This document shows, one piece after another, positions 34,244-42,684 of a stretch of DNA of 64,000 nt (its first letter is position 1; each line of letters begins with the position of its first letter). Both the position numbers and the translations under genes were made by a program. The notes under the pieces are model-generated. The model was not told the DNA's origin. It saw nothing but the letters and a program-made list of their open reading frames with translations, and ran no database searches. The stretch comes from an uncultured Eubacteriales bacterium (GTDB lineage Bacteria > Bacillota > Clostridia > Oscillospirales > Oscillospiraceae), in NCBI GenBank assembly GCA_900547405.1, contig URGL01000003.1:1-64000 (forward strand), in the 5' to 3' direction.

Positions 34244-35212
34244 TTATTGGGCCTGGGCCTTCTGTTCGCTGGCCTCCGCTTCTGCCAGCTTCATTCTGGC
34301 AGCCTTCAGGCGGCGCTCCTCCTCCATGGACCGGTAGGCGCTGACAATGAAGTACAGCACAATGATCAGCAGGAAGGGCAGGGCGGACAGGAAGTAGGAG
34401 TCCACAATATAGGGCTTCAGGTAGTTGGTGATGGCGTAGGCCAGGCCGAAGAAGAAGCTCATAACGGTGGCACCCACAGGCATGCCGTTGCCAATGGTAG
34501 CGGCGGCCATGCCGACGAAACCCCGGTTCGCAGTCATGTTACGGATGAAGAAGTTGTTGTAGCCCATGGACAGGTACATGCCACCCAGACTGCCGATGGC
34601 AGCGGCCAGCACAAAGGCCAGGGTGTAGATCTTTCTGGGGTTGATGCCGACGGACTCCACCGCGTGGGGGTTCTGTCCGGAGGCGCGGATCCGCAGTCCC
34701 AGCTTGGTCCGGAACAGCAGGAACCAGACCACAAAGACCATGACAAGGGCAATGTAGGTAAACAGGTTATGTCCGGAGAAGATGGCACCGATGATGGGAA
34801 TATCCTGAATGATGGGGATATTCACGTTGGGCAAGGACAGGCTCTGGATCACACCGGCGGTGGTGTTCTTGGTGCCTGTTGCCAGGTACACCACAAACAC
34901 CGTGCCTGCCACCAGGGACATATTCAGAGAGATCGACATGAGGTACAGGTCTACCTTCATAACGAAGCTGGCGAAGCACAGGAACAGGGCCAGCAGTACG
35001 GAGCAGGCCATGCCGCACAGGATACCCAGCCACACATTCTGGAACATGGCGCTGAACATAACGCCAGCCAGAGAGGAGGTCAGCATCATGGCCTCGGCGG
35101 CCATGTTCAGCAGGCCCGCCTGCTGAGAAATCGTAGAGCACAGAGCCACGAAGATCAGAGGCGTGGAGATACGGATCAGGGAATAGATAAAGTTGGTGAT
35201 GTAATTCAGCAT
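34244..35212 (-). CDS. BMP-type ABC transporter permease 2 (YufQ-like)
   Basis: A 322-residue inner-membrane permease with eight or more helices, of the ribose/nucleoside branched-chain type (BPD_transp_2). Marks are 'LRIRASGQNPHAVESVGINPRKIY' (coupling loop) and 'ALCSTISQQAGLLNMAAEAMML' at the N-terminus. With the preceding permease it forms the channel of a nucleoside-like importer. It overlaps that gene by 7 bp. Confidence 0.93.
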   Translation of the reverse strand: MLNYITNFIYSLIRISTPLIFVALCSTISQQAGLLNMAAEAMMLTSSLAGVMFSAMFQNVWLGILCGMACSVLLALFLCFASFVMKVDLYLMSISLNMSLVAGTVFVVYLATGTKNTTAGVIQSLSLPNVNIPIIQDIPIIGAIFSGHNLFTYIALVMVFVVWFLLFRTKLGLRIRASGQNPHAVESVGINPRKIYTLAFVLAAAIGSLGGMYLSMGYNNFFIRNMTANRGFVGMAAATIGNGMPVGATVMSFFFGLAYAITNYLKPYIVDSYFLSALPFLLIIVLYFIVSAYRSMEEERRLKAARMKLAEAEASEQKAQAQ

Positions 35213-36327
35213 GACAGGGACTCTCCCTTCTTCGCCTCAGCCTCAGCCTTGCGAGAGATGTTGAAAATAGCCTTCCGACGGAAGCCGCCCAGGAACTCCT
35301 CAGCAGCCACAAACAGGATGATGACGGAGGACAGCATGGTGACCAGCTCGATGGGGATATTGGTGTTGGCGTTCAGCACGGCAGCCGCCTGGCGGATATA
35401 GGCCATGACGAAGGCAGTAACAGGGATGTACAGGGGTTTTTTCTTGGCCATGACCGCCACCAGCAGGCCGTCCATGCCGACGTTGGTCAAAAATTGCAGA
35501 TAGTAGGAATCATACAGGCCGAACACTTCCACGGCAGCAGCCGCGCCGGCGAACAGGCCGCCGATCAGCTGGGCCAGATACATCATCTTCTTGGCATTGA
35601 TGCCGGAGTAAATGGCGAACTGCAGATTGTCGCCGCAGATCCGGATCTTCACACCCAGAGGCGTCCGGTAGTAGAGGATCAGACCGATGATCACGCCGAT
35701 CACTGCCACCCAGAAGCCGCCGGTAAAGTTGCTTCCGTTCCAGTATCTGGTGAAGCGCATGGCCGCGGGATAGTTGGCGGTGCCCAGGAAGGAAACGCTG
35801 CGGTCTGCCACGGTGCCCTTCAGGATCCACAGTGCCGCGTACAGGCAGAACATATTCATAATGGTGGAGGTGACCATTTCGTTGGCACCCAGACGCTCCC
35901 GGCCAAAGGCGGGGACCATCAGGATGGCCGCGCCGGTGATCATACAGCCGGCCACAATGATAGCCAGGTTCACGATCTTCGGCAGGCCCGGCATCACATT
36001 CAGGCCGAAGGTGGAGCCGAACATCAGCAGCAGGGCGGGCATAGGCGCCAGGTTGATGGCACCCTCACCGGCCATGTTCAGGCGGCCGGCGGCGTAAATG
36101 AAACACATACCCATGCCGGTCAGCATGTAGGAGGCCCATTTTGCCATGACCTGGCCAAAGCGGCGTCTGGTCATGAAGGGGCCGATCATAAAGTTCTTGA
36201 CCGCCTCACCGGCGTCGGAACCGCTCATCAGGACAATGACCACGACACAGATCAGGAACGCGATCACGATTCCCAAAAATACCCGGAGGAACTCAAAGAA
36301 AGAGTCCACTCTTTCAACCTTTTTCAA
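35206..36327 (-). CDS. BMP-type ABC transporter permease 1 (YufP-like)
   Basis: A 373-residue inner-membrane permease. Family marks are 'AAGRLNMAGEGAINLAPMPALL' and the coupling loop 'VKIRICGDNLQFAIYSGINAKKMMYLAQ'. It starts with TTG 36325-36327, overlapping the ATPase TGA (TTGA), so translation is coupled. It pairs with YufQ-like permease 2. Confidence 0.93.
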   Translation of the reverse strand: MKKVERVDSFFEFLRVFLGIVIAFLICVVVIVLMSGSDAGEAVKNFMIGPFMTRRRFGQVMAKWASYMLTGMGMCFIYAAGRLNMAGEGAINLAPMPALLLMFGSTFGLNVMPGLPKIVNLAIIVAGCMITGAAILMVPAFGRERLGANEMVTSTIMNMFCLYAALWILKGTVADRSVSFLGTANYPAAMRFTRYWNGSNFTGGFWVAVIGVIIGLILYYRTPLGVKIRICGDNLQFAIYSGINAKKMMYLAQLIGGLFAGAAAAVEVFGLYDSYYLQFLTNVGMDGLLVAVMAKKKPLYIPVTAFVMAYIRQAAAVLNANTNIPIELVTMLSSVIILFVAAEEFLGGFRRKAIFNISRKAEAEAKKGESLSC

Positions 36328-37874
36328 AACAGATCCCCCATTTCTTCTTTTGTCATCGTTTTAACGCCCAGCATGTATTCGCCGAGCTCGTCTGTTGTCA
36401 GCTTCTTCAGGTCCGTAAACTGGGCCACAAACTTTCCCTTGTGCATGACCAGCAGCCGGTCGGACACTTCCATGATCTCGTTCAGGTCAGAGGAGATCAG
36501 CAGAGAGCCGTAGCCCTTTTCCCGGGTGTAGCGGACCAGCAGGCGGCGGATCAGGTCTGTGGTGCCGATGTCGATGCCTCGGGTAGGCTGGTTGGCCAGG
36601 ATAAAGTTGGCACCGCTGCAGAATTCCCGGGCAATGATCACCTTCTGGATGTTGCCGCCGGACAGGAACTTCACGGAGGAGCTGCTGCCGGTACAGGCGA
36701 TCTCAAATTCCTCGATGCATTGATCCACGAATTTGTTCAGCTCCCGGGTATTCAAAAACAGGCCCTTTTTGAACTTCTGGTTTTCCAGATAGATCGAGGC
36801 GATGTTATCCCGGATGGACAGATTCTGCGCGATGCCGTACTTCATCCGGTCCTCGGAGATATGGGCCAGGCCCAGATCCCGGATCTGCTTGATGGTCTTG
36901 CCCTCCGTCTCGGTGCCGTTGAGCTGGATCTTGCCGTCCGTCCGGTGGAGCAGGCCGGAAATGATCTCCGACAGCTCCGTCTGGCCGTTGCCTTCTACAC
37001 CGGCGATGCCAACCACCTCTCCGGCCCGGATGCCGAAAGTCACGTCGTTCAGCACCCGCTTACCGATGTCATTGACATAGTTCAGCTTCTCCACATGGAG
37101 GATGGTATCCTTGGGCTGGGACTTTTCCTTTTCGATCTCCAGCACCACGTCCCGCTCCACCATCATGCGGGAGAGAAGGGCAGGATTCAGGTTCTTGATC
37201 TCTCCATGGCCGGTAACCCGGCCGTGCCGCAGCACGGTGCATCGGTCGCAGAGCTCCATTACCTCTTCCAGCTTGTGGGAGATGAAGATGATGCCGTAGC
37301 CCTGCTCCCGCAGCAGCTTCAGCTGCACGAAAAGCTCTCTGGTCTCCTGGGGGGTCAGCACCGCGGTGGGCTCGTCCAGAATCAGCACCCGGGCGCCGCG
37401 GATCAGGGCCTTCAGCAGCTCTACCTTCTGCTTGTAGCCTACGCTCAGGTCCCGGATCAGGCTGTTGGGGTCTACACCCAGCTGGTACTTGTCGGCGGCT
37501 TCCTGAACCATCTGAGTAGCTTTCTTCGTATCGTAGATCTGGCCTGGGCCGGGCTCCATGCCCAGCATGATGTTGTCCGTCACCGTCAGGTTCGGCACCA
37601 GCATAAAGTGCTGGTGCACCATGCCCACGCCCTTGGCAATGGCGTCCAGGGGATTGGCGATCTTGGTCTCCGCTCCGTCAATATATATCTTTCCTTCCTG
37701 GCAGTTCTCATGCCCGAAAAGGATTTTCATCAAAGTTGTTTTACCGGCGCCGTTTTCGCCGATCAGTGCGTGGATCTCTCCCTCGTTTACAGACAGGGTG
37801 ACATCTTTGTTAGCCATAAATCCGTTGGGATAAACTTTTGTGATGCCTTCCATTCTCAGCAGTTCTTTTGGCAT
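36324..37874 (-). CDS. BMP-type ABC transporter ATPase (two nucleotide-binding domains)
   Basis: A 516-residue fused double ATPase of the simple-sugar/nucleoside class. The N-terminal half has Walker A 'GENGAGKTT', signature 'LSVGYKQKVELLKAL' and Walker B 'VLILDEPTAVLTPQE'. The C-terminal half has 'GVEGNGQTE', 'LSGGNIQKVIIAREF' and 'FILANQPTRGIDIG'; its Walker A lacks the Lys, as is usual in this family. Start ATG 37874 has GGAGG upstream. Confidence 0.94.
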   Translation of the reverse strand: MPKELLRMEGITKVYPNGFMANKDVTLSVNEGEIHALIGENGAGKTTLMKILFGHENCQEGKIYIDGAETKIANPLDAIAKGVGMVHQHFMLVPNLTVTDNIMLGMEPGPGQIYDTKKATQMVQEAADKYQLGVDPNSLIRDLSVGYKQKVELLKALIRGARVLILDEPTAVLTPQETRELFVQLKLLREQGYGIIFISHKLEEVMELCDRCTVLRHGRVTGHGEIKNLNPALLSRMMVERDVVLEIEKEKSQPKDTILHVEKLNYVNDIGKRVLNDVTFGIRAGEVVGIAGVEGNGQTELSEIISGLLHRTDGKIQLNGTETEGKTIKQIRDLGLAHISEDRMKYGIAQNLSIRDNIASIYLENQKFKKGLFLNTRELNKFVDQCIEEFEIACTGSSSSVKFLSGGNIQKVIIAREFCSGANFILANQPTRGIDIGTTDLIRRLLVRYTREKGYGSLLISSDLNEIMEVSDRLLVMHKGKFVAQFTDLKKLTTDELGEYMLGVKTMTKEEMGDLF

Positions 37875-37899
37875 TCCTGTGCTCCCTCCTCAATGGAAA

Positions 37900-37927
37900 G
37901 GGCGAGTGGCGATCTGGCCACTCGCCC
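37900..37927 (-). terminator. Intercistronic hairpin between binding-protein and ATPase genes
   Basis: A perfect 10-bp stem (gggcgagtgg / ccactcgccc) with an 8-nt loop and only a weak T run. It probably attenuates or protects the upstream binding-protein mRNA, a common way to raise binding-protein levels over ATPase and permeases. Confidence 0.65.
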
Positions 37928-37952
37928 GAAAATAAGTGATTGTCAGGTGATC

Positions 37953-39140
37953 TTACTTGGTGAATTCAGCGTCAATGTTGTCGCGGTAGGTAGCGAAGTC
38001 GTCATAGGTGGGGAAGTCGAAGTAGGAGACTACGTCGATCTCGCCGCTGGCGATCTTGGCGGAGATGTCCGCGATCTGCTTCTGCACATCCTCGGGGGTG
38101 TTCTGCTTGTACCAGTCGTTCTCAGCCAGGCCGGTGCCGCCTTCGGCTACGCCGTAGGTGTGGTTGCCGGGCTCAATGCCGGTAGCCTCGCCGTTGATGT
38201 TCTGCAGCAGCAGGGCCACGCAGGGCTCAATGTTCTTCAGCATGGAGGTGACCATGGACTTGTAGCCCTGGACATCGCCGACGGTCTCGAAGTAGGTGTA
38301 CTGGTCGTAGTCGGTGCCGATGATGAACTTGCCGTTCTCGTAGCCGCCCTTTTCGTCAGCAGCCTGCATAGCGCCCAGAGAGACGGAAGCGCCCACGTTG
38401 TAGACATAGTCGCAGCCATTGTCCATCACGACGTTCACGGACTAGTAGTCGCCCTGAACGGTCAGCTCGCCCATGTAGGTGTACATAGAATCCACATTCA
38501 GGCCCAGGGTCTTCTTGGCATACTTAACGCCGCACAGCCAGCCGGTGCCGAAGTCGTTGGTGATGGGGGCGTCCAGGTTGATGACGCAGCCGACCTTGCC
38601 GGTCTTGGACATCAGAGCGGAGTAAATACCAACCAGGAAGGAACCTTCGTTCTGAGCAAAGGAAACGCCGTAGATGTTGTTGGTGCCGCTGAAGTCGGTG
38701 GAGGGGGCGGTATCGTACAGGATGAAGGTGGTGTCGGCCCACTCGCCGCTCTTGGACTTCTCGATGACGGTGTCGGAGATGTACCAGCCCATGGCCATGA
38801 CGTAGTCATAATGCTTGGTATCCAGAGCGTCGATCAGGGAGTTCACAGCCTGAGAGCTGTCGTTGCCGTACTCAACCAGGGTCACATCGTAGCCGTACTT
38901 TTCCTGAGCGGCCTGTGCGGCACGCCAGCCCATGTCGGCCAGGCCGAAGTCGCCGATGTAGGCGGTGTAGTACAGCATGGTCTTGCCTTCTGCAGCCTTG
39001 CCACTGCCCTCAGCGGCAGGTGCCTGCGTATCCGTAGATGCCTTCGTTGTTGCGGGGGTAGAGTTGCTGCCACTGCCTGCGCAGGCCACAAGGCCCAGAC
39101 ACATAACCAGTGCCAATACCATTGCCAATGCCTTTTTCAT
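37953..39140 (-). pseudogene. BMP-family substrate-binding lipoprotein interrupted by in-frame TAG
   Basis: The frame encodes a 395-codon BmpA-type binding lipoprotein. The signal ends in 'CLGLVACAGSGS', then a Thr/Ala linker and the Bmp domain ('GDFGLADMGWRAAQ', 'GVSFAQNEGSFLVGIYSALMS', 'VYNVGASVSLGAMQAADEKG'). A TAG codon at 38442-38444, after 'GELTVQGDY', splits it into 232 and ~162 codons. The frame and family similarity continue unbroken behind it, with no other lesion. It is either a recent nonsense mutation, a sequencing error or amber readthrough. If truly broken, the ABC importer downstream lacks its receptor. Confidence 0.85.
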
Positions 39141-39373
39141 GTTGTGCCTCCTGTTTTGTTTGTTTTTTTATTTGCTAACGCACATCTGCGTTTATGCACC
39201 ATACACAAAGAAACCGTTTTTTGTACGAAACTTGTTCTATTTATTTCGCTGCGCTTTTCTGTTATTTTCGTGCAGAACTGATATATTCACTTACTATCTT
39301 CCTATGTTTTCTGGTATTGCTGTGTATATTTTATAGTTTGTATCATTTTTCGGAAGTGTTTTTGTGTAACTTC

Positions 39374-39402
39374 ATAGTACACGCAGATGTTCGCAATGTC
39401 AA
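39374..39402 (-). promoter_or_regulatory. Promoter of the ABC/SIS/YjbQ operon
   Basis: The minus strand has TTGACA (39397-39402), 17 bp, TACTAT (39374-39379). The spacer holds a 'GAACAT' motif also found in the upstream operator cluster. This implies an AT-rich untranslated leader of ~225 nt before the binding-protein start. Confidence 0.75.
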
Positions 39403-39447
39403 CACCTTTTTTAATTCACACACAAAATAGATTATTTTTGTCATATC

Positions 39448-39480
39448 AAATGTTCGTTCAAACATTTCGAATGTTCATTT
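39448..39480. promoter_or_regulatory. Operator cluster, probable DeoR-family binding sites
   Basis: Overlapping palindromes: AAATGT-N8-ACATTT (39448-39467) and AACATT-TCG-AATGTT (39461-39475), followed by another ATGTTC (39471-39476). A further ATGTTC copy lies in the operon promoter (39387-39392). The cluster lies between the divergent DeoR gene and the island promoter. The rest of 39141-39768 is AT-rich and has no gene. Confidence 0.6.
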
Positions 39481-39624
39481 CGTCAAATCAGGCCCCTCCG
39501 TTTTATGCATTTTGCCGGGATCACCCCTTTTCCGCCCCACACTGTCCGTCACTTTGCCCTTGTTTATCCCTTCCTTTCCCTTGTATCTTTCCTGAAAAAA
39601 ATTTCTCTTTTCCCCAATAAGCAA

Positions 39625-39653
39625 TAGACATTCCATGATTTTCCTGTTACAAT
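39625..39653 (+). promoter_or_regulatory. Promoter of the DeoR-family gene
   Basis: TAGACA (39625-39630), 17 bp, TACAAT (39648-39653), giving a ~110-nt leader before the start at 39769. Confidence 0.65.
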
Positions 39654-39768
39654 AGGTCTATCGGTGTTACCGGAGCGGATTTCAAGGTCTGCGCACATGT
39701 TTCGCACAAAACGTTCGCTGCGTGTTCGGTCCGGCACACCATTTTGCAAAAGGGAAAGGGCGGTCATT

Positions 39769-40527
39769 ATGGGCAACGCATCCAGGCGCGATCAGATCTA
39801 CAGTCTTCTCGAAATTCACGGTCAGCTTTCCGTTTCAGAGCTGGCAGAGCAGTTTCAGGTAACCGAAACCACGATCCGAAGAGATCTCATTGAAATGGAG
39901 GAGCGGGGGGAGATCCTCCGGAAGCGGGGCTTTGCCATTCTGCCGGACCAGGGGCACAATCTCTCTGTGCGCAGGCGCAATGTATTTCAGGAGGAGAAGC
40001 AGCGCATTGCCGCGAAAGCCATGGACCTGTGCCGGGGTGTCCACTCCATTGCCCTGGACTCCGGCACCACAGTGGAGGAAATGACCCGGCTTCTGTTCTC
40101 TGACCTGGCCGACCGGAAGCTGGAGATCATCACCTGCTCCCTGACCACGGCGCTGGAGTCCTGCAAATACTTTCATACCTACGTGCCCAACGGGATGGTC
40201 TTTCCCGGAGAGTTTTCCATCTGCGGCACAGCTATGACGGACTATCTAGAGAACATCACCGCGGATATCACCTTCCTGGGCACCAACGGCATTGCCTCCA
40301 CCTCCGGGCTCACCGTCTCCTATCTGCCCATGCTGGATGTGAAGCACGCCCTCATGAAGTGCGCCGCCAAGCGGGTCGCCCTTGCGGACTCCTCCAAGTT
40401 CACCACCCGGGGCCTGTATACCTTCTGCAAATACGAAGAGCTGGATGTGCTGATCACCGTCCAGACCGAGCAGAACGCCCGGGCGCTGGATGAGATCGCG
40501 AAAAAAACCGAGATCATTCTCGCCTGA
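39769..40527 (+). CDS. DeoR-family transcription regulator
   Basis: A 252-residue repressor. The N-terminal winged helix is 'RRDQIYSLLEIHGQLSVSELAEQFQVTETTIRRDLIEMEERGEI' (~5-60). The C-terminal DeoR sensor (ISOCOT-fold) has 'ALDSGTTVEEM', 'ITCSLTTALE' and 'ADSSKFTTRGLYTF'. Such domains sense sugar phosphates. The start ATG 39769 (MGNASRRDQI) fits the usual domain start. Being divergent from the ABC/SIS/YjbQ operon, with palindromes between, it is the best candidate regulator of the island. Confidence 0.93.
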   Translation: MGNASRRDQIYSLLEIHGQLSVSELAEQFQVTETTIRRDLIEMEERGEILRKRGFAILPDQGHNLSVRRRNVFQEEKQRIAAKAMDLCRGVHSIALDSGTTVEEMTRLLFSDLADRKLEIITCSLTTALESCKYFHTYVPNGMVFPGEFSICGTAMTDYLENITADITFLGTNGIASTSGLTVSYLPMLDVKHALMKCAAKRVALADSSKFTTRGLYTFCKYEELDVLITVQTEQNARALDEIAKKTEIILA

Positions 40528-40567
40528 TATTGCCGCCGGAATAGGAAGTCCTCCCCGGTTTCTGTCC

Positions 40568-40595
40568 TTGACATTCCATTGGAAACGGGTATACT
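40568..40595 (+). promoter_or_regulatory. Promoter of the kinase/nucleotidyltransferase fusion
   Basis: TTGACA (40568-40573), 16 bp, TATACT (40590-40595), 35 bp before the start at 40631. Confidence 0.8.
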
Positions 40596-40630
40596 AAATA
40601 CGCAGAAAGAAACATAAGGAGGCAGAACCT

Positions 40631-42628
40631 ATGCCGGAAGCGCTTCAAAGCATTTTGCCGCAATTCTTCCCGGAGGGGGTCCTGTCCTGCAGCCGGTATG
40701 GCTGCGGGCACATCAACGAAACCTATCTGGTAACCGCCCGGAATGGGAAGCGATATATTTTACAGAAGGTCAGCACCCTGGCATTTCCGGATGTAAAGGG
40801 ATTGCAGGAAAATATCACCGCCGTCACCGCCCACCTGCGGGGGAAAAATCCGGACCCCCGGGGGACCCTGCACCTGGTCCCCACCGTTACCGGAGAGAGC
40901 TGGTACGCCCTCCGGCCGGACAGCAATTGGCGGGTATTTGACTACATAGAAGACAGCATCTGCCTGGAGGCTCCCCGGTGCCCGGAGGACTTTTATGAGA
41001 GTGCCCTGGCCTTCGGCGGCTTCCAGCAGGCACTGTCCGACTTCCCGGCGGAGACCCTCCACGAAACCATCCGGGATTTCCACAACACCCCGGCCCGCTT
41101 CCGGCAGTTCAAGGAGGCCCTTGCCCGGGATCCTCTGGGCCGGGCGGCGGAGGTGCGGCAGGAGATCGACTTTGCCCTGGCCCATGAGCAGGTAGGCAGC
41201 GCCCTGGTGGACCAGCTGGCCCAGGGGGTCCTGCCCCTGCGGGTGACCCACAACGACACCAAGCTGAACAACGTCATGCTGGATGCCAAGACCCACGAGC
41301 CCCTGTGCGTCATCGATCTGGACACCACCATGCCGGGCCTCAGCGCCTACGACTTCGGAGACTCCATCCGCTTCGGTGCCGCCACGGCACCGGAGGACGA
41401 GCAGGATCTGAGCAAGGTGGAGATGGATCTGGACCTGTACCGGATCTTCACCCGGGGCTTTCTGAAAGCCTGCCCGGCTCTGACCGAGGCAGAGCGGGCC
41501 TCCCTGCCCCTGGGGGCTCTGGTGATGACCCTGGAGTGCGGCATCCGCTTCCTGGCGGACCACATTGATGGGGACCGCTACTTCGGCATCCACCGGGAGG
41601 GTCAGAACCTGGACCGGGCCCGGACGCAGTTCAAGCTGGTGGCCGATATGGAAAAAAAGTGGGAAGAAATGAAAAAAATCGTGGAAGAGGAGTATTCAAA
41701 TATGCAGAAACCGGTTCTTGTGGTTATGGCCGCCGGTATGGGCAGCCGCTACGGCGGACTGAAGCAGATCGACCCGGTGGGGTCCAAGGGGGAGGCCATC
41801 CTGGACTACTCCCTCTTCGATGCCCGGGAGGCTGGCTTCGAAAAAGCCGTGATTATCATCAAAAAGGCCATTGAGAAGGACTTTATGGAAACCGTCGGTG
41901 CCCGGCTGAAGCAGGCCCCCATGGAGATCCGCTATGCCTTCCAGGAGCTGGACAAGCTCCCTCAGGGCTACGCCGTCCCCCAGGGGCGGACCAAGCCCTG
42001 GGGCACCTGCCACGCCGTATGCTGCGCCGCCCAGGTTATCGGTGACGCGCCCTTCGCCGTCATCAACGCCGACGACTACTGCGGCAAGGCCGCCTTCCGG
42101 GAGATCTACCAATACCTGAGCACCCATCACGATGACGACAAATACCGCTACTGCATGGTGGGCTACGAGCTGGGCAACACCGTGACCGACAACGGCTCCG
42201 TCGCCCGGGGGGTGTGCCAGGTGAACGGCCAGGGCTTCCTGGATGCCGTGGTGGAACGGACCCGCATCGAAAAGTACGAAGGCGGCATCCACTACACCGA
42301 GGACGGCGGCGAGACCTGGACCGATCTGGACGGGAAAACCCCTGTCTCCATGAATATGTGGGGCTTCACCCCCAGCTTTGCCAAGGAGAGCATTGCCCGG
42401 TTCCCCGCCTTCCTGGACAAGGCCCTGAAAGAGAATCCCATGAAGGGGGAGTATTTCCTGCCCTCCACCGTTACGGCCCTGCTGGCCGAGGGCAAGGCCA
42501 CAGTACAGATGCTCTACTCTCCGGACAAGTGGCACGGCGTCACCTACGCCGCCGACAAGCCCGTCGTGGTAAAAGCCCTGGCGGATATGACAAAGGACGG
42601 ACTGTACCCCGACGGACTGTGGGGATAA
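40631..42628 (+). CDS. Fused NahK-like N-acetylhexosamine kinase and sugar-phosphate nucleotidyltransferase
   Basis: A 665-residue two-domain protein. Residues 1-355 form an APH-fold kinase ('GCGHINETYLV', 'VTHNDTKLNNVML', 'VIDLDTTMPG'), like N-acetylhexosamine 1-kinase. Residues ~358-665 form a nucleotidyltransferase ('VMAAGMGSRYGGLKQIDPVG', 'WGTCHAVCCAAQ', 'INADDYCG'). The natural sequence would be HexNAc to HexNAc-1-P to UDP-HexNAc. The two activities are typically carried on separate polypeptides. An internal ATG at 41702 with GAGGAG upstream could also give a free transferase. It has its own promoter and terminator, next to the DeoR gene. Confidence 0.88.
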   Translation: MPEALQSILPQFFPEGVLSCSRYGCGHINETYLVTARNGKRYILQKVSTLAFPDVKGLQENITAVTAHLRGKNPDPRGTLHLVPTVTGESWYALRPDSNWRVFDYIEDSICLEAPRCPEDFYESALAFGGFQQALSDFPAETLHETIRDFHNTPARFRQFKEALARDPLGRAAEVRQEIDFALAHEQVGSALVDQLAQGVLPLRVTHNDTKLNNVMLDAKTHEPLCVIDLDTTMPGLSAYDFGDSIRFGAATAPEDEQDLSKVEMDLDLYRIFTRGFLKACPALTEAERASLPLGALVMTLECGIRFLADHIDGDRYFGIHREGQNLDRARTQFKLVADMEKKWEEMKKIVEEEYSNMQKPVLVVMAAGMGSRYGGLKQIDPVGSKGEAILDYSLFDAREAGFEKAVIIIKKAIEKDFMETVGARLKQAPMEIRYAFQELDKLPQGYAVPQGRTKPWGTCHAVCCAAQVIGDAPFAVINADDYCGKAAFREIYQYLSTHHDDDKYRYCMVGYELGNTVTDNGSVARGVCQVNGQGFLDAVVERTRIEKYEGGIHYTEDGGETWTDLDGKTPVSMNMWGFTPSFAKESIARFPAFLDKALKENPMKGEYFLPSTVTALLAEGKATVQMLYSPDKWHGVTYAADKPVVVKALADMTKDGLYPDGLWG

Positions 42629-42631
42629 AAA

Positions 42632-42684
42632 CGAAAAGCCGGCCCCTCATTGGAGATCATGCTCCAATGGGGGGCCGGTCCTTA
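42632..42684. terminator. Bidirectional terminator
   Basis: An 18-bp stem (42638-42655 with 42662-42679; core gccggcccc / ggggccggt) has a 6-nt loop and T-rich flanks on both sides. It serves the fusion gene and the convergent patatin gene, whose stop overlaps it. Confidence 0.88.

Noticed and set aside
36441..39281. 946-codon plus-strand ORF, and similar long ones at 30857-33211 and 12822-14720
   Set aside because: They are antisense shadows of GC-rich genes with clear family motifs on the minus strand (ABC ATPase, SIS, pst genes); their own sequence is low-complexity His/Gln/Gly-rich.
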